64,000 nucleotides of DNA from Istiophorus platypterus (GCA_016859345.1 CM029124.1:11054001-11118000), one strand, 5' to 3'; positions 1 to 14,546 are shown, counted from the stretch's first letter. Made by a program: numbers and translations. The notes: generated from the letters alone by a model not told the origin.

Positions 1-818
1 AGGGTTATTATTATCGTTGTAAATCCAGTTTGATTATGACATTTCTCATGTTTGCCGTGTGTTTCATGTTTCTCTCTCATCATTTTACCACATGTATTTC
101 TCGGTTCAGTCCCCCTTTCCCCCTCAAATGCTGTCTATGGCTATTCCTCTCATCTCTGTCTCGCTTTTTCTTCCCTTGCCCTCCACTCTGATCTGTCACA
201 CACATTGCGAGGAAGCTAACCCCTACTCCTCAGAGATCTGTGAGTACATCGTGAGGAATGTGTGTCCTTCCTGACATTACAACGCTCTTTATCAACTAAC
301 AAGAGGAGTAGGAGGGGAGCATGGAGGAAGAGAGGAGGATGTTGAGATGTTAAGAACGTTTTGGGAGCGGGGGGGAAAAAAAAGAGAGCTCTTTGTGGCC
401 GCTTATCTGACAGGATATGAAGCAACTCAATGGCTTTGGCATTTGGCAAAATAGCTTCCTTCAATGGGCATTCACTACAAGAGGCATCCCCTGACATGAG
501 GCCACATATGTCTGAGCAGCTGAGAGAGAGAGAGACAGAGAGAGAGAGAGAGGGAAAGGAAGAGAAAAGACAGCCGGAGGGTGTTTTAGAAGTTCCGTAT
601 TTCGTTAATTGCCCACGATAAGATGCAGCAATTTGCCGGTAGTTGTGATGATTATCAATGGCAGCAATTTAACAGATGTTGGTGCACTGTTAGAGCTTTT
701 AAACACATCAGTCTTTCCAGTGCTGACTAAAGGACCATTCTGACAAATTTCTGATTTCTGGAGAAGCATTATGAGTTGAGGAACCAAATATAACTCACTC
801 AAGTTCTTTCTAAGTGCA

Positions 819-821
<3 letters not shown>

Positions 822-861
<40 letters not shown>

Positions 862-884
862 GGCATCAGACAGATACGCTCGCT

Positions 885-916
<32 letters not shown>

Positions 917-918
917 CA
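822..918. repeat. (CA)n followed by (GCAC)n tandem repeat
   Basis: About 19 CA units at 822-859, then after a short gap nine GCAC-type tetranucleotides at 882-918. Confidence 0.9.
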
Positions 919-2852
919 CACAATGCATTTTCTGAGTATTATTTTTGTTAATGGGATCTAAGGGGACAACGTTTTCCTGATGTGGTGTAATTGAAGCTGC
1001 TGTATTAAAGGGTTGTGTTCCTCTCCTGCTGCTGAGACACAAAGTAATGCAAACCCAATCCCAGTTATTAACCCAGGAAGTCCCCACGGTGCACTGCACT
1101 CTAATGAGAGAGGCCAGTGCGTATTTTATTTTTTTTCATTCAGATGTTGCCCTTTTGACCCCTGTGAAGCTTATCCAGTGCTCAGTGGTCCACCTCGAGC
1201 CTTATGAGAAACTTACTGTATCCATTTGCTCTCAAATTATCCCTTCGTCATCTTATTTGACCTTTTTCCTCCACGATCAATTTCTTTTAAATAGGAAAAT
1301 TAACCTCGGCTGCAGGTTTCCTACGTAATTTCCACTCACTTCTCCTTTTCTGGTTAATCTCATATTATTTCCACTTTTGGTAAACAGGAAATATTTGAAA
1401 GGGAAAGGAACTAAAAGAGCGACTCTATTGCCGGTTTCAAAACCTTGAGCTACCTGTCACCCGATCAGGAGCTTTACCTTTTGAACTTCGTGAGAAGGAT
1501 AAACAAAAGATTTAGCGTCTTTAGGGTTAGCTTTGTCATCCCAAAGGAACACATTTGTACCATCTCATTATGTGGTTAAAACACGATTTATATCACAGGT
1601 GATTTACTTACACTTTAATATTAAAATGTTTACACAACTTTGTTAATTAGTTGTTTTAGTTTTCTTCCTTAAATCAACTGCATCCAAATATTTTCAGTCC
1701 ATTAAGAATTGACATTTTCAGTTGCCGACATTTGCAGATAGATCTAATCGGCACTGTCCACACCACCGCTCTGAACACAATAGGCCTTCTCACGATACAA
1801 CAGCTCCTTGTCTTTAAACAAATCGACACTAATGAATCTTAATGGGGTTGAAATTACAACCCAATGTTGCCTGGGGACAATTTCTGACAGGTACTCGTCT
1901 TGTTTTTCTCGATCTCACCAAACATCTGGAGTTTCCCATTGTGCACTTTTTATTGGTCTTATGCTCTCCCTTCCATTTTTCACCTGACTGGCTGTTTCTT
2001 ACATTCTACCTTCAGAGAAATGCCATCAGTGTTGTGTATCCAAAGAGGAGATTAACTCTACAGTACTCCAAACACTTCTGATTTTCTCACACAGGGCAAA
2101 AAACAGTCAAACAGTTGTACTATCTTCCTTGCTTTGATGTGGAACTTTGAGCCCTGACGGACGTATAATATCATTTACAGCTGAAATCAGGGGTGGTCTT
2201 TCCTGGTGTTAACAGCTTACCCTGCTTTGTGTTCTGCTGATTCCAAAAGACCAGATTTTTCTCAGGCTGCTGAATATTCACTGAACAGTTTAATTGCAAG
2301 CAGACACAAAGAGATGGATATTTGAATCATGCTGAGTAAAATATAGCTCCATCTGGTTTTGATAATCCCATAAATGAAAGCCATCTGATGCTGATTTTAC
2401 ACTTCAAACAATTACATTAATTCCAGGGCACCTACTATACTTTGACTGTGGAATGAAAAGGCAATAATCTTAGAGTAGACACATGAATAGAAAATATGCA
2501 GTTTCATGTTGTGAATACGTCATAGCTCTAGTTGTATTAACCCGGGGGGGGGCATGACATGTCTGCAAAGAATAGAAAAATCATGGAATAAATTTAACTT
2601 CTGCATAAGTGAGAACCATTCTGCTTTATCACAGGGACAAGTAGTCTCATCCTCAGGAAAAAAAGGGATTTCCATTTTTTAATACCAAAACAGTTTTTAC
2701 CCAATGTTTGGAGACAACAAAAATATTTGCCAAAAGATCCACTGCAATCTCTGAGTCAATAACATTTCCACTCCAATATCGCTGATCACATGAGTTCACG
2801 AAATATGTGTCAAAACAGGTTTCAGAGGAAGCATGAATCTATAATTATATAG

Positions 2853-2903
2853 ATGGTATAATTATGAATCAAGCACATATACAATTCATGGTATAATTAT
2901 GAA
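2853..2903. repeat. 16-bp exact direct repeat
   Basis: ATGGTATAATTATGAA occurs at 2853-2868 and again at 2888-2903, an offset of 35 bp. Confidence 0.8.
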
Positions 2904-3585
2904 CCTCTGCAGCTATAAGCCACTAATGGGAACTGGGAGTGAGGAGTTATTCAACATGCAGACAGCTAATTACTGTGCAGGCCTTGTTAATTGGTTTTGC
3001 CCCCTTTTTCGAATGGGAGCATGATCAGTTTGGCAGATTTATGGAGCAGTAGCACACATACACAACATTGATGTAAAAAAAAAAAAAAAAAAGCTTATTT
3101 TTTCTATCAACTATGTTTTCCTGAAAAGGTATGAGAGAAGTGTAACTAGGAGTGTGAGGGACTGACCCAGTAGCTCAGGGAGTTTGGCCTGAACCGGAGA
3201 GATGACACAGATAGGTCGGACGTTTTGCTTTTTTATAACAAATGAGAATGATATGATCCGCCGCCGTGTGTGATACTGAGCCTTTCACACATAATAAGAT
3301 GAAAAAAGCAGCCGTGCTGAAACGGCCAGACGATTAGCTTTGTGGTAGTAAAAGAGAGAAAAGGCATTTGGATCACCAAAGCAGCTTGGTTTTGTATGGA
3401 AACAACTGTGGCTGGATGTTTGGTTCTCATAGAAGCCACATGACAGGGAGGTCATGAGAGAGACAGCAGGCCCGGCGCTGTGTGCGATCTCACCACACTC
3501 GTTCCCCGCCACACTTTTGATGTTTCCCTCCTCGACTTTTATCATTTCTCCTCTAGAGACCCCTACTCTCACTGTCAGGGAAGCA

Positions 3586-3707
3586 GACACACACAGATAC
3601 ACAGATACACACACGCACGTGCACGCGCACGCACATGCACGCACTCACACACAAACACACACATGCAGACCTACCCACCCACACCCACACCCACACCCAC
3701 ACCCACA
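3586..3707. repeat. CA-rich tract ending in (CCCACA)n
   Basis: Imperfect ACAC/GCAC repeats grading into five copies of CCCACA at about 3676-3705. Confidence 0.85.
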
Positions 3708-3934
3708 TTCATTCCCCCTGTTCCTTCGCCATCTGAGCATAAGCTTGGCTACTGCCACCCATTTCCAGCGTCACAAAAATATTTTAACAAGCAGAGAAAT
3801 CATTTAGCGGACACTTTCCTGGATCATAAAACACCAAATGATGGCTTTGGGATCCTGCACTTTATTGATCTGCGCTCTCCGATCAAATGTATACTTCCTG
3901 GGCCAGGCCTGGTCAGCTTGGAAGAGAGGAAATA

Positions 3935-3990
3935 GGGGGTGTGGGTTGGGGGGGGGGGGGGTGACGATGGGGGGAGACTTAGTAGGGGGT
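3935..3990 (+). repeat. G-rich tract, possible G-quadruplex
   Basis: Five separate runs of at least three G, including one of about 15, within 56 bases of the plus strand. Confidence 0.7.
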
Positions 3991-6340
3991 TGCAACGTGA
4001 GGCTGAAATGTGAGCTGGAGCCTGTGTCGCATTAGCCTTAACGGGCTGTGTGGCAGACGAACTGGCACCAAAGAGCGGAGAAGGAGGAGGACTAGGAGGA
4101 AGACGAGGGAGGCAAATAGCTGGACACCCTGATGCAGGAAAAGTATGTGGAGCTAAAGGCAGCAGGAAGGACTATCATCATCCCCGCTGGAAAGTTTACT
4201 GGCACCTCCCCCACAAAAGAGAGACAACAGAGAAGTAGAATGATGCTTATCCTTCGATCTAAGTCACCTTTGTACCCACAGCACACACATCATCACACAT
4301 CCCTTGTTAGTCTGTCATCCCACAGGGTCACGGTCAAGCTGGCGCTCCCTCTCTCTGTGTGTCATGTTGTCTCTCTCCTGCTCTGTAATTTCCTTTTTTC
4401 CCTCTCCTCTTACCCGGAAAGAATGCGTCTCCTGTCGCTCCACCAGTCAGTGTCAGGGGGCTAAACAGCCCATTTCGGTGTCTGACTCAGTTACGGAGTC
4501 CCAGAGGTGCCTGAAGGATTCCAAGAATTCCAGCTTCTGCACCCATGACTGTGACACCACCTGAGGGAATGCCATAGAGATCATACCAGACACTTCCTGT
4601 ACACATTCAAGGTTCATCTTCAAGCAGCAACATGTATCCCCGTTTCACGTGCAGATGAAAGAGATTACGGCCACGTTGGAAAACAAATGAATTGCATATG
4701 AAGCATGTCTTTGTGTTGAATATTGTACAATACAGTCTTGCTGTTCACATGGGTGATTGTGTATTGAAGAGAGAGTAATGATGACAGAGAGGATGAAGGA
4801 GCAACAGAGGCAGAGAGAGCAACAGTGGAAAGGAGAGACAGAGCCAGAGCGAGAAGAGTGGAGGGGGTAATGACTAGGTCTGCTCAGGACAGAGGAGGCG
4901 ACAGAGGGGGAAGCGTCTCCGATCGTCTCCTCGTGGCTCCTCTTTGGCGTCTGTGATCCTCGGACCCTTCACGCAATCTCCCTTATTACAAGGCTTCCCC
5001 TCTCCACACGGGCACCACTACAAAATGGAGCAATTACATTTAATTAGGCTGCAGAGGGTAGCTAGCCTGCCCCATCCCAAAACCTCAGAGAAGCGCAGAC
5101 TTCAGGTAACACAACGGTCGGGGAGAACTTCAAAGAAATGCAAAATTACAGCGCCATTAGGGGAGCCACCACAGAACTGCTGTGAAGCCAGGGAAACATT
5201 TGACCCAGAGAGGTAGATTCAAAGGAGTTAAAACTGAAAAGCAGAGCAGTAGGGACAAAAACATCTCAACAGCCAAAGATTAAGGGCTAGACTGAGCCCT
5301 TCTCTAAACATTGTTTGTGTTGTATGGGAGGCTTGAAAAATCAAGGAGTGTTTACAATGCCTATTAGTTAGCCCATACCCCTGTTGCCTCTCTGGAAGGA
5401 TGCGCTTTTGGGCCATGTCATACATTTTGTGGTTTTACCATAAAAAAGATTTTTTTTTTCCCAAAACAAACAGACTGGGATTAAGTGTCCCAATAAACCA
5501 TTCGGGCGGTCCTAGAAAGATGATATGTGAGGCAATCCTACTTCATCTGCCTGATGTTTGTAGCGCAGGATTTTGGCTCACAGAGGGCATGATGGCCCTA
5601 AAATTTTTATTGATGCTGACTCACTAGGCCTCCAACCAGAGTGGAAAATTCTGACTTAAATGCTGTTAGATCTGCTTCTGAGACAGAGGGACTCTTGTTT
5701 AAATGCACAACATCCACACAGGTGAGCTAACAAACAAAAATGACTAATCCAGCATTTAAAATTAAGGGAAAAACCTGCATAAGTGAGGTGAAGTAAAATT
5801 AAAAAAAAAAAAAATTGCAAATGCTTCCATTTAGGGCACAAAGCGCCTTTGTTGGATGTGTGTTCCTGAAAACAAGCAGGTCCAACTCTCTCATGTTGTC
5901 CCCTCCCAAGAATCATTTCCAGCATCTGAAATTTAAAGGAGACATCACAAAACCCCCATGTGGACTAATAACATTATTTGCTTTCCCCATATGGTTACTC
6001 CATAGCTGCCATAGTGGCTATGGAGATTGTGTAATTCTATTTCTGAGGAGGAGGTGCAGGGTGGTTGCGACACAGCCTCACCCCGTAATACACAACCGTA
6101 AGCCCAAGAACGCGGAAGCTCTTCTTTACATCCCATGGTGGCCAAACGCCTGCCAAGACATCTAACGTAGGTGTTTGCCTTAATTTGTCACTCATCTGCA
6201 TGTGTTATCGCATGAGCACCAAACAAGCGTGGATTTCTCTTTCCCTTTTCGTGGCTGCTCCTCTTGTCTGATTTTCCACCACTGAAACGTTCTTTCACGT
6301 GTGATAATGTGCCTTTTGTAGTTAACTGTGACTCCATAAA

Positions 6341-6390
6341 CCCCCCCCCCGACCCCCAACCCCCAACCCCCAACCCCCACCACCACCACA
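6341..6390 (-). repeat. C-rich (CCCCCAA)n tract, possible G-quadruplex on minus strand
   Basis: C10, then GACCCCCAACCCCCAACCCC and further CCCCC runs, followed by (CAC)4. Repeated units of CCCCCAA give five or more G5 runs on the complementary strand. Confidence 0.8.
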
Positions 6391-9300
6391 AATTAGTCTC
6401 ACGCTGCGTCATGATTTACTGTCTCCGTTAAAGTAATCACAACCAGATCTGTGCTCACCGTAGACTACAACTGCTGGAAAATTTGACAGACAGCCAGTCG
6501 TACTTTTGTCGCCTATGTCACCAGTGCTCTGGGTCTGTTAAAACCAACTAGCCCAATTTCAGTGACTGGGCTGATGGTTAATGCATTTTCAAATGTATCC
6601 ACCAACTGGGTTTAATATTTTGTTTTTCCCATGTGGTCAACTAGAATTAGTGATTTATAGTAACATTCTTTATTAAATAGTAAATGACTTCAGCTTCAAC
6701 TGACAGAAAATACAAGCTAAAATAAATACTATTAGAAAACACTGAAGTATAAACCAAGCACACTGGAACATTCAAACTAATGAGGCAGAAGATACTGAAG
6801 AGATACTGAAGAGGAATTTGTATAACAAACAGCCCCTAATAAGGCTGTAAAGATAACTAAAGTATTCTGAATAGATTTCATATGCAAATCCTACTTCACT
6901 TTGATTAAATACAGTTAAGTGCAGGACATTCTCAGCACTTACATGAGAGATAAATATTTAAAATAGCTATCTATGTCGGATTACGAACCATCGCTAAACC
7001 AAAATTCAACACAAGAACACGTAATTAAGATACTCCAGCAGGAATCTACATTATGAAAAATGACATCCTTCTCACAGGAGTTACTCGTGTGTGACTTAAA
7101 GCTGTAAAAGCAGCAGAAGGAAATGTCAATTGAAAGCGCGACTCACAGCGTAGTGCAGACCTTGGAGTTCAAGACAACACCATGTGTCGCTTGTGTGTCC
7201 AGGGCTTGGCGTGCTATGGCTGGATCGCTATGAAAACGTGATAAGACCAAAAGTATTCCAGCGCTCATCAGGTGCTATCTGAACAAGGCCTGCCTCCACT
7301 TTAGGCTGCATGGATCTCTTTAAAGAGAGCTTGAACTTAAATGCAGTGTCTGATGATGGGTGCAGCCTGTAGATACAGTGAGCGATATAAATCTTTGGAT
7401 AACAGTATGAGACAAAAATAAGATGAAAAGGCAGTCAAGTGAAACAAAGACGGGAGCAGTGTCTTGTCTCGGAATGGTTCATGGAACACACTAAGGATAC
7501 GAGGCATGTGGTGCCCAGCTGCGTTTAGCCTGAAGCAGGTCAAGTTCTTCCTGGTACAGTACAGTATACCGCTGCAATAAAAGAGTTCGTAAAGTTCTTC
7601 TATAAGGATAAACCCATATATTCTGCTGTAAGAAATGACAGGAAAAAGAACATATATCATAGATCTTCAAGATCAGTGTAATAGAAGCAAAAATTTCGAA
7701 ATATAATGATTATATTTTCTTCTCTAGGGTTACCACTTTATGCCAAAGCCCATGGCCAAACATCCAAACAACGTCTGGCATGTTTCCCGCACAAATACGT
7801 TCTTGAATGTAAGCAGACGTCTGACCGCCTCCACAGCTGAGAGAGAAAGCTGGCACTCGCCCATCTATGCAAGCATGTCATTGGTCACATGTGCATGGCA
7901 TTAACAAAGACACAAACAAGGCAGGGGTGTACCACAACCCTATGATTAGGCTGATTTATGAAGACGTCAGAATGCACTCCACAAAAATATGATCCACTTT
8001 CCCTAAAACGCTAAATAGGCGGGGATTTAATCTCCCGGGCTCTCTCGGTGACATCCAATTGCAAATTGCTCTGAATTATGGACACCACAGTGTTCTTTAA
8101 CATGATTGCAGTGTAAAAGAAAGCTTAAATTTGAAGGAAACTCATTTAAAAATACGTTTAACAAACATCACATCACCAAGGCCTATAGAGGTCATAAAAC
8201 TTTTGGAATCCTGACGTACCACTGAAGTCCCCTAACAATGGCACTCCGCCTTGACAAAGAGGCCTGACTGCAGCTCTCCATCACATCACCGATCGATAAA
8301 ATCTAGACAGGCACGAAACACACTGTGGCCAGCTTTGCCACAAGACCCTACTGTATCATAAATCACAGCTGAGACCACCATGCTACCAAACCACACCGGG
8401 CTCAGATTTAGGCTACTTTTAATGGGACTCACTTATGCTGAAACCCCTGTAAATGATTAAGAGCTGAGGTCAGGAGTGACAATTTTTGTGTTGACAGCCT
8501 CTTTTAGCCCTGAAGAGATTTCTGGAGTTTCAGATGCCACTTTTCAGCATCACTTTCCTGGATATCTTGTGAATTTACTTTCGCTATGAGTTCTGCAGTG
8601 TTTCTTACAGCTGTGCAACAGTCCGATGCCCGACTTTTGTTCCCGGAAAACTGTGATTTCCTCTGCCACATTTTAGCCACATTCAGAGATGTGCAATTTT
8701 GTTTTGTGTCATTATACATCATTGCAGGATCATATCCAAATCTGCCGCTTAACACCTCTGCTATTTCTGGCCGCAGACTTGGTGAGGTACAAACTCTAGC
8801 CCTGACTGGCCAAATTTAGCAATCTTGCTCCATGGGAACCCTGGACCATGCAGGTTGCATAACTCTCCCTCTCAAGAGGTCTCTCTCTATTTCTTTTTCT
8901 CCCTTGTCCTCCTTTCAGTAAACACCTCTACTTTGACAGGAGTGGCAATTTTCATCTCACTGATTGAAGAGTAAAGCTGCTGCTGGTCCGCCACACAGAC
9001 TCCTGCCCTGCCCTGCCTTGCTCCCTCTCTCACTTTGTACTATCAGTCATTTAAAAGAACCTCCCCCATAATCTTAATCCTTCATGTCTCAAGGCCCCTT
9101 GAGAACTGAGTCTAGGCCCTCAGTGTCTCCTCTTTTCTTGTTTTCAGTTGCTCTTGAGATTCTATGCAGCAAAAGTAGTGCAATTCCAATTTAAAAAAAC
9201 CTCTTCATTGACAAAGCTGTTTTTCCAGGGGCATGACTTTGTGCAAAAAGGCCCACATGAAAGCTAAGAAGTACAGTATAATTAGACCTATGGAAAACAA

Positions 9301-11373
9301 ACAAAACTTCACTGGATAAACCTTTAATAAGTTGATGGTTTGCATTAACACAAAGAACCGCTTCATTTCTCCTCTCTTAATCTGCCAGTAGTGCTGCCTA
9401 ATTGTAATGACTGTGTCTGTTTGTCTTGGGCTAAATGAGGCGCTTGAATAGAAGGGAGGCAGCAGGCCTAGCCCACAGTGAGGCTCGGCAGCGGCGACGA
9501 CTAACAGCTCATCAGTACTGGAGACGCAGGGCACCTCATCAAAGACTGAATCAACTCAACTGTCCCCCCACAGATTAGTGCCTCGAGTGGCCGAGGCCTT
9601 GAAGCAACGACTTGGGATAGTCTTAACCTCACCAAAGCCTTAACTAATATAAAGAGAAAACACAAAACTAACCGCAGATTGTGTCTAGACGGGGCCTTAA
9701 TCTAGTCTGATGACTTATTCTAAGAACTTGCAGATGAGGATATTGACATTACTGGTTTAGTTTTGGAGAAAGATTACACACAAGCAGACTAGTAAAGTGT
9801 ACACATATACTTATTCAAAAAAAACTTTATGACAAACAATTTATGTACACAGCACTTTTTAAAAACATATCAGAATATACCACGTACAGAAATAAACAGA
9901 CAGCTAACTTAAAATTAAGGTCTGTAGCACAAAAGCATGCTGGCAACTACCTCAACCAGTTTTAAGAAGACATGAGGTTAACAGTGAAACACATAAGCCA
10001 GGTCTGAGCTCCTCAAGCAATTCGTTTCAAACACTTGTAGCTCTTCTGGCAAAATGAGATTGTGTCTGGTTTTTAATCCAGACTTTGGAGGGACTATTAA
10101 AGATGTGCCTCAGGAGCCAAAAGCTCTGCAATATAGATTAGTTTCAGGAGCAATCTTAAAAAAAAAAAAAAAAAGAGCTGAGATCAATTCTAAACTGACC
10201 CTAGGGAGACTTAATATAAAAGACAACTGGTTTCAATCTGGAGTAATTATCCACCTCTGGTTGGATCATTAATTTACAGAACTGTTTGTAGTTTTTTCTT
10301 GTCTTCCTTTGTTACATTCCAGTACTATTCAGTGCTGTAAATCAACAAGGACCTATAAGACAGCATGTAAATTTGATAAGAGGGTTTAATGGTGACATAA
10401 TGTATTGTTGGGCAGTAATTACAGTAATTCTGTGGACGACGGGCCTCATACACAAACGCTTTTTAAATCTGGCTCCTAAATTTGTTCATAAAAAGGAAAA
10501 AAAAAAGGGAAAGACAAAAAACCCTGCCACCTACTGAAGTTTCACTTACTATTTTGTGGCTTAGGAACAGCCACAAACGGACAAAAACTTATCTACAAAC
10601 TACAAATTTCAAAGGTACCTGCAACATTTGTAGGTTTGTCCTGACCCCTGGTAAATCGGGGTCTTGCCTTATGTACTGAAGAAAAAAATTGCTGAATCGC
10701 ATAAAAACTTGTGTGTTCAAATACACAAGTTACGACCAAATCTCTGGGTACAAAACCTTTCTGAACGAGGTCCAGTCGGTTTGTGTGAATGTTGCTAGAA
10801 ACATGTACATGTACATTAAGTACTATCAAACTTTGCCTGGCCTGAATTACGATATTATGACAGCGTCATTCGTTCTATCAGTACAGTATTATCAGTTGCT
10901 TTTAGGGACACATGTTGGCCTATGAGCCAAGTGATATGTACAACATATGCAGCATTTGCCAGTGGTTGGAAGACGTGGAATGAATAAATACTGTGTTTGT
11001 TTAGATGGACAGGAGAGCAGCTACAAAATAATAATTAGTTCTAAGGATAACTCCAGACTGTGGCATTCAAAATGGCATGTGATGATAACACGATGTGTGA
11101 TGAGAGGAACAAAACAACATGTCTCCTTTGCATTTCCCCCACTGCCTCAGTTGATGTTCCTGCATGATGAAAGCATCCCATAATCCCGCTGGAATGACAG
11201 TGGACAAAACATGGATAAGAGTGGGGAGGAAATTGCAGTACAAACAGCCCGATGAGTGCCAGAGACACGGCCCAATGAGTCTGGTCTGATCTGTGTTTGC
11301 ACAGGACCGAAGCACGCAGATTGAAGCTCAAAGCCTGTGTGTGTGTGAGAGAGAGGGAGAGAGAGAGACAGAG

Positions 11374-11405
<32 letters not shown>

Positions 11406-11917
11406 CTGCACTGAGCAACAAGTTGAGTTTGGGGTAACAACAGCAAGCGAGGCCAACAGGTGATTCAGGAGAAGACACTTCTGCAGGGATGGATTCCCAT
11501 GGGATTTGTGGCCAACTTTTTTTCCCTTTGCCTGTTTCCTCTCATAGATCCCAGAGGTGTGATCAGAATGACTTTAACTAAGATCTGTTGTGGATTATTG
11601 ACAGGCTGAATCTGACTCACAATAAACATTCCTTTTTTCACATGAGTTGAGCAAGGCAAAAGGTTTTGTATGATAATCTTTTCTTCCTCTCAGAAAGCGT
11701 CTAATTGCATTGGCTCGCAAGCCCACACAGAATGGTATGCAGTTATGAATGGTGTGTTTACGCAGGTCGTTTTTATGTGAAGTGTATGTTTGCTTTCATA
11801 TTGCATATAATTTGCCCAATAACACTCACATCTGCTATTAACTTACCACAGTTACTTCGGGCAATAACACAGCGAATTAACTCTTTATGATCTAGTCTGG
11901 ACAGTAATGAAATGTTA

Positions 11918-11957
11918 AAAACAACAACAACAACAACAACAAAAACAACAACAAAAG
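11918..11957. repeat. (AAC)n microsatellite
   Basis: Twelve AAC-type units with one interruption. Confidence 0.85.
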
Positions 11958-12724
11958 ACTGTAATTTTTCTGCAATAGAAATTTAATTGTAGGTTTAGAA
12001 TTAAAAATTCAGCTCTTTTAGGGCGCAGACATCCCAAACATCACATTAAATTGCTGTTTTTTGAACTCAACATATAACCAGCCAGCCAGTGGCTATTCAA
12101 ACTATCCCAGACACCACAAACACAGATATTAAAAAGACATTCACATCCAAAAATCATTGTTAGAGCAGCTGTAATAGGTGGATAGTGTCTATTCCCATGC
12201 TCGCATTGTCCCTCCACACACAGCCATGGCTAAATCAGTGGCGCCACAGCCGCAAAAGCAGGTAGTAATAAGGCTCTGGATGGTGGCCCATAGATGGTGT
12301 TAGCTGATGTGTTACTCAGAGGGCCCCTATGAAAAGACCCCAGGCGCCTATCCCAGTGCCTGTCTCCACAGCGCTAAGCGACCATTAGACTGGATTTAAA
12401 GGGCAAGACATTTAGGCTGCTGTCATCTTGTGTCAGTCCACCACAGGGACCGCGCCGTGGTTAAACAGGCTCGTAAATAAACACCACACGCATACAGGCA
12501 GGGAGCTGTGGTGCTGCGCCTGCTGCTGTTGCTGGTGGTGGGGGAGTCGACCACAGGTTTGGACCAAGGCTCCTTTCAACGCCCCTCTCCCCAGCCCCGC
12601 CAGCAGCTCCCCGATTGCCAGACCTAGCCTTCAACTTCATAAGTCATCGAGACCAGACTGATGGCTCCCCACACAGTCACTTTGTCCCTGTCTTGCTTTT
12701 GCTTCTCTGGCTTTCTTTCTCGTT

Positions 12725-12745
12725 CCTGTCTCTCTCCCTCTCTCC

Positions 12746-12832
<87 letters not shown>
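12725..12832. repeat. (CT)n-(CA)n compound microsatellite
   Basis: TCTC repeats at about 12730-12790 run straight into roughly 23 CA units ending near 12833. It produces long spurious Ser/His and Arg/Glu ORFs on the two strands. Confidence 0.95.
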
Positions 12833-12836
<4 letters not shown>

Positions 12837-14476
12837 CACACATGTAGCATCTGCCTCACACTGTCCCCTGGCTCTGCTCAGATGCAACACCACCACCACC
12901 ATGGTGGCGGCGACAGCAGTGATGGAAAAACTGAGGGCTTCTTTCTGAGCAGCCCTGGGGTCCCACCCCCCTCCCCCTCCCTTTCCTCACCCTCTGTCTC
13001 TCCCCTGTCTGTCTTCTTCTGGAGTGAGGACCACACAGATGTTCCAAACCACATCCAAGCAGTCTGGCTGTGATGAGCACATTTGCACACAGAGTGCAAG
13101 CTAACAATCTGCCAACAGCTAAAATGTGTCTGACTATGGCCTAGCACTAATCTTTGTCTAAGACAACGGCCACTGGAACTAGAACTTAAGCTGCTTATGT
13201 AACTCTGGTAGACTTACTGGGAGACACACACATAATGGCAAATTATAACATGGAATATGGGATGAGTGGTTGCTTTGGAAACAGGGTGAACAACTTAATA
13301 GCTCTGGGTTGCCTGTTGAAGACTCTCAACTGTCAGAAGTAATGTTTTGATCATCAAAAATAAGACCAAGTATAACAATGTTTGCAGAAAGGCTTGTGAC
13401 TGAAATCACTCAAGAAATTAATATACTGCACAAGAAAGCCATGGATTAAGAATGTCTTACAGCCAGGAACAGCTTAAATGGTGCGATTCAGTCAAACTCC
13501 ACTGAATAAAGAGGAATATAATAAGAGTTACTGAATGCCACGTCCTCTTTGAGTAATCAGCCATCTTTACCAGCCTCACAGACATCAATGCAAGTATGTC
13601 TCAGCCCCTGTCATTTAAAACAGCTACTGTTTTAATGCACCAAAAACTAGTCAAACCCCTCAATTACTCTTCATGTGAATGCTTTGTGTGTGTGTGTGTG
13701 TGTCTGTGTGAATGTGTGTGTGTGGTGTGCATACTCATCTGCAGTCTGTGGTTTGGTATGGTTTGGCGGGTGTGGGAAAGTGTGGTTAGAGCTATACTCA
13801 CACAAATAGCGGTTTTCAGTGTGAGCAGACAGTGAAATTCTCATTTTAAGACAACAACACAGTGTGTACCTCGAGGCCCGCCAATGGCCAAACCGCACAA
13901 TGTTTAAATCATTTTGGCTTAATTGCTTTTTAACAAGGCTCCCTACTGCGTTGACATTATACATTAACACTGTGGGTGCTGAAAGCTTGCAGTCTGACAA
14001 GTCTGGCCTCGTACAGCTGCGTCTGACTCAGAATAACACAAGAGAGGTTTTTGGTGAAAAATGCAAATATGTGCTTTTTTTTTTTTTTTTGTTTTGTTTT
14101 TTTAATAAAATCAACAACAATGGGAGCAAAAGAATCCTCAGAAAGGTGTTAAATTTTATATTAATATCCCCAAACCAATATAAATCACCTTTTAAAAAAA
14201 TATTTGCGGCTTCATGTCTCAGAATGATGTCGCCACCTTGTCTAATAGACCGAGCTCTCATTGCTGAATTGCACTGCTGGCAGATATGGGATGAGATATG
14301 ATCTGACCTTGTATCCAGTGATGGAGCAGTGCATGATACATGGTACAAACACAGGACTAGCAGTCATAAACCCCTTCATTAGCAGAGCCAGACAGTGTGG
14401 AGTATGTATTTTACTACACACCCAACATTTCAGATAGAATATAACCTTTGGGCGGGATGTCGTAGGGCAATGAACT

Positions 14477-14482
<6 letters not shown>

Positions 14483-14541
<59 letters not shown>
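14483..14541. repeat. (TG)n microsatellite
   Basis: About 29 uninterrupted TG units. Confidence 0.95.

Positions 14542-14546
<5 letters not shown>

Larger units (their letters stand above)
1..9800. other. 3' flanking DNA, no gene supported
   Basis: No ORF resembles a known protein and no coherent set of splice-flanked exons was found. Visible content is simple repeats (822-918, 3586-3707), G- and C-rich tracts (3935-3990, 6341-6390) and AT-rich sequence. A direct repeat lies at 2853 and 2888. Confidence 0.55.

Noticed and set aside
4050..4464. Overlapping plus ORFs starting MADELAPKSG and MQEKYVELKA
   Set aside because: No similarity to a family I know, no supporting splice structure, and three frames are open in the same purine-rich sequence.
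12615..13073. 152-codon ORF with Ser/Leu and His runs
   Set aside because: Generated by the (CT)n-(CA)n microsatellite; opposite strand gives an equally long Arg/Glu/Val-Cys ORF.
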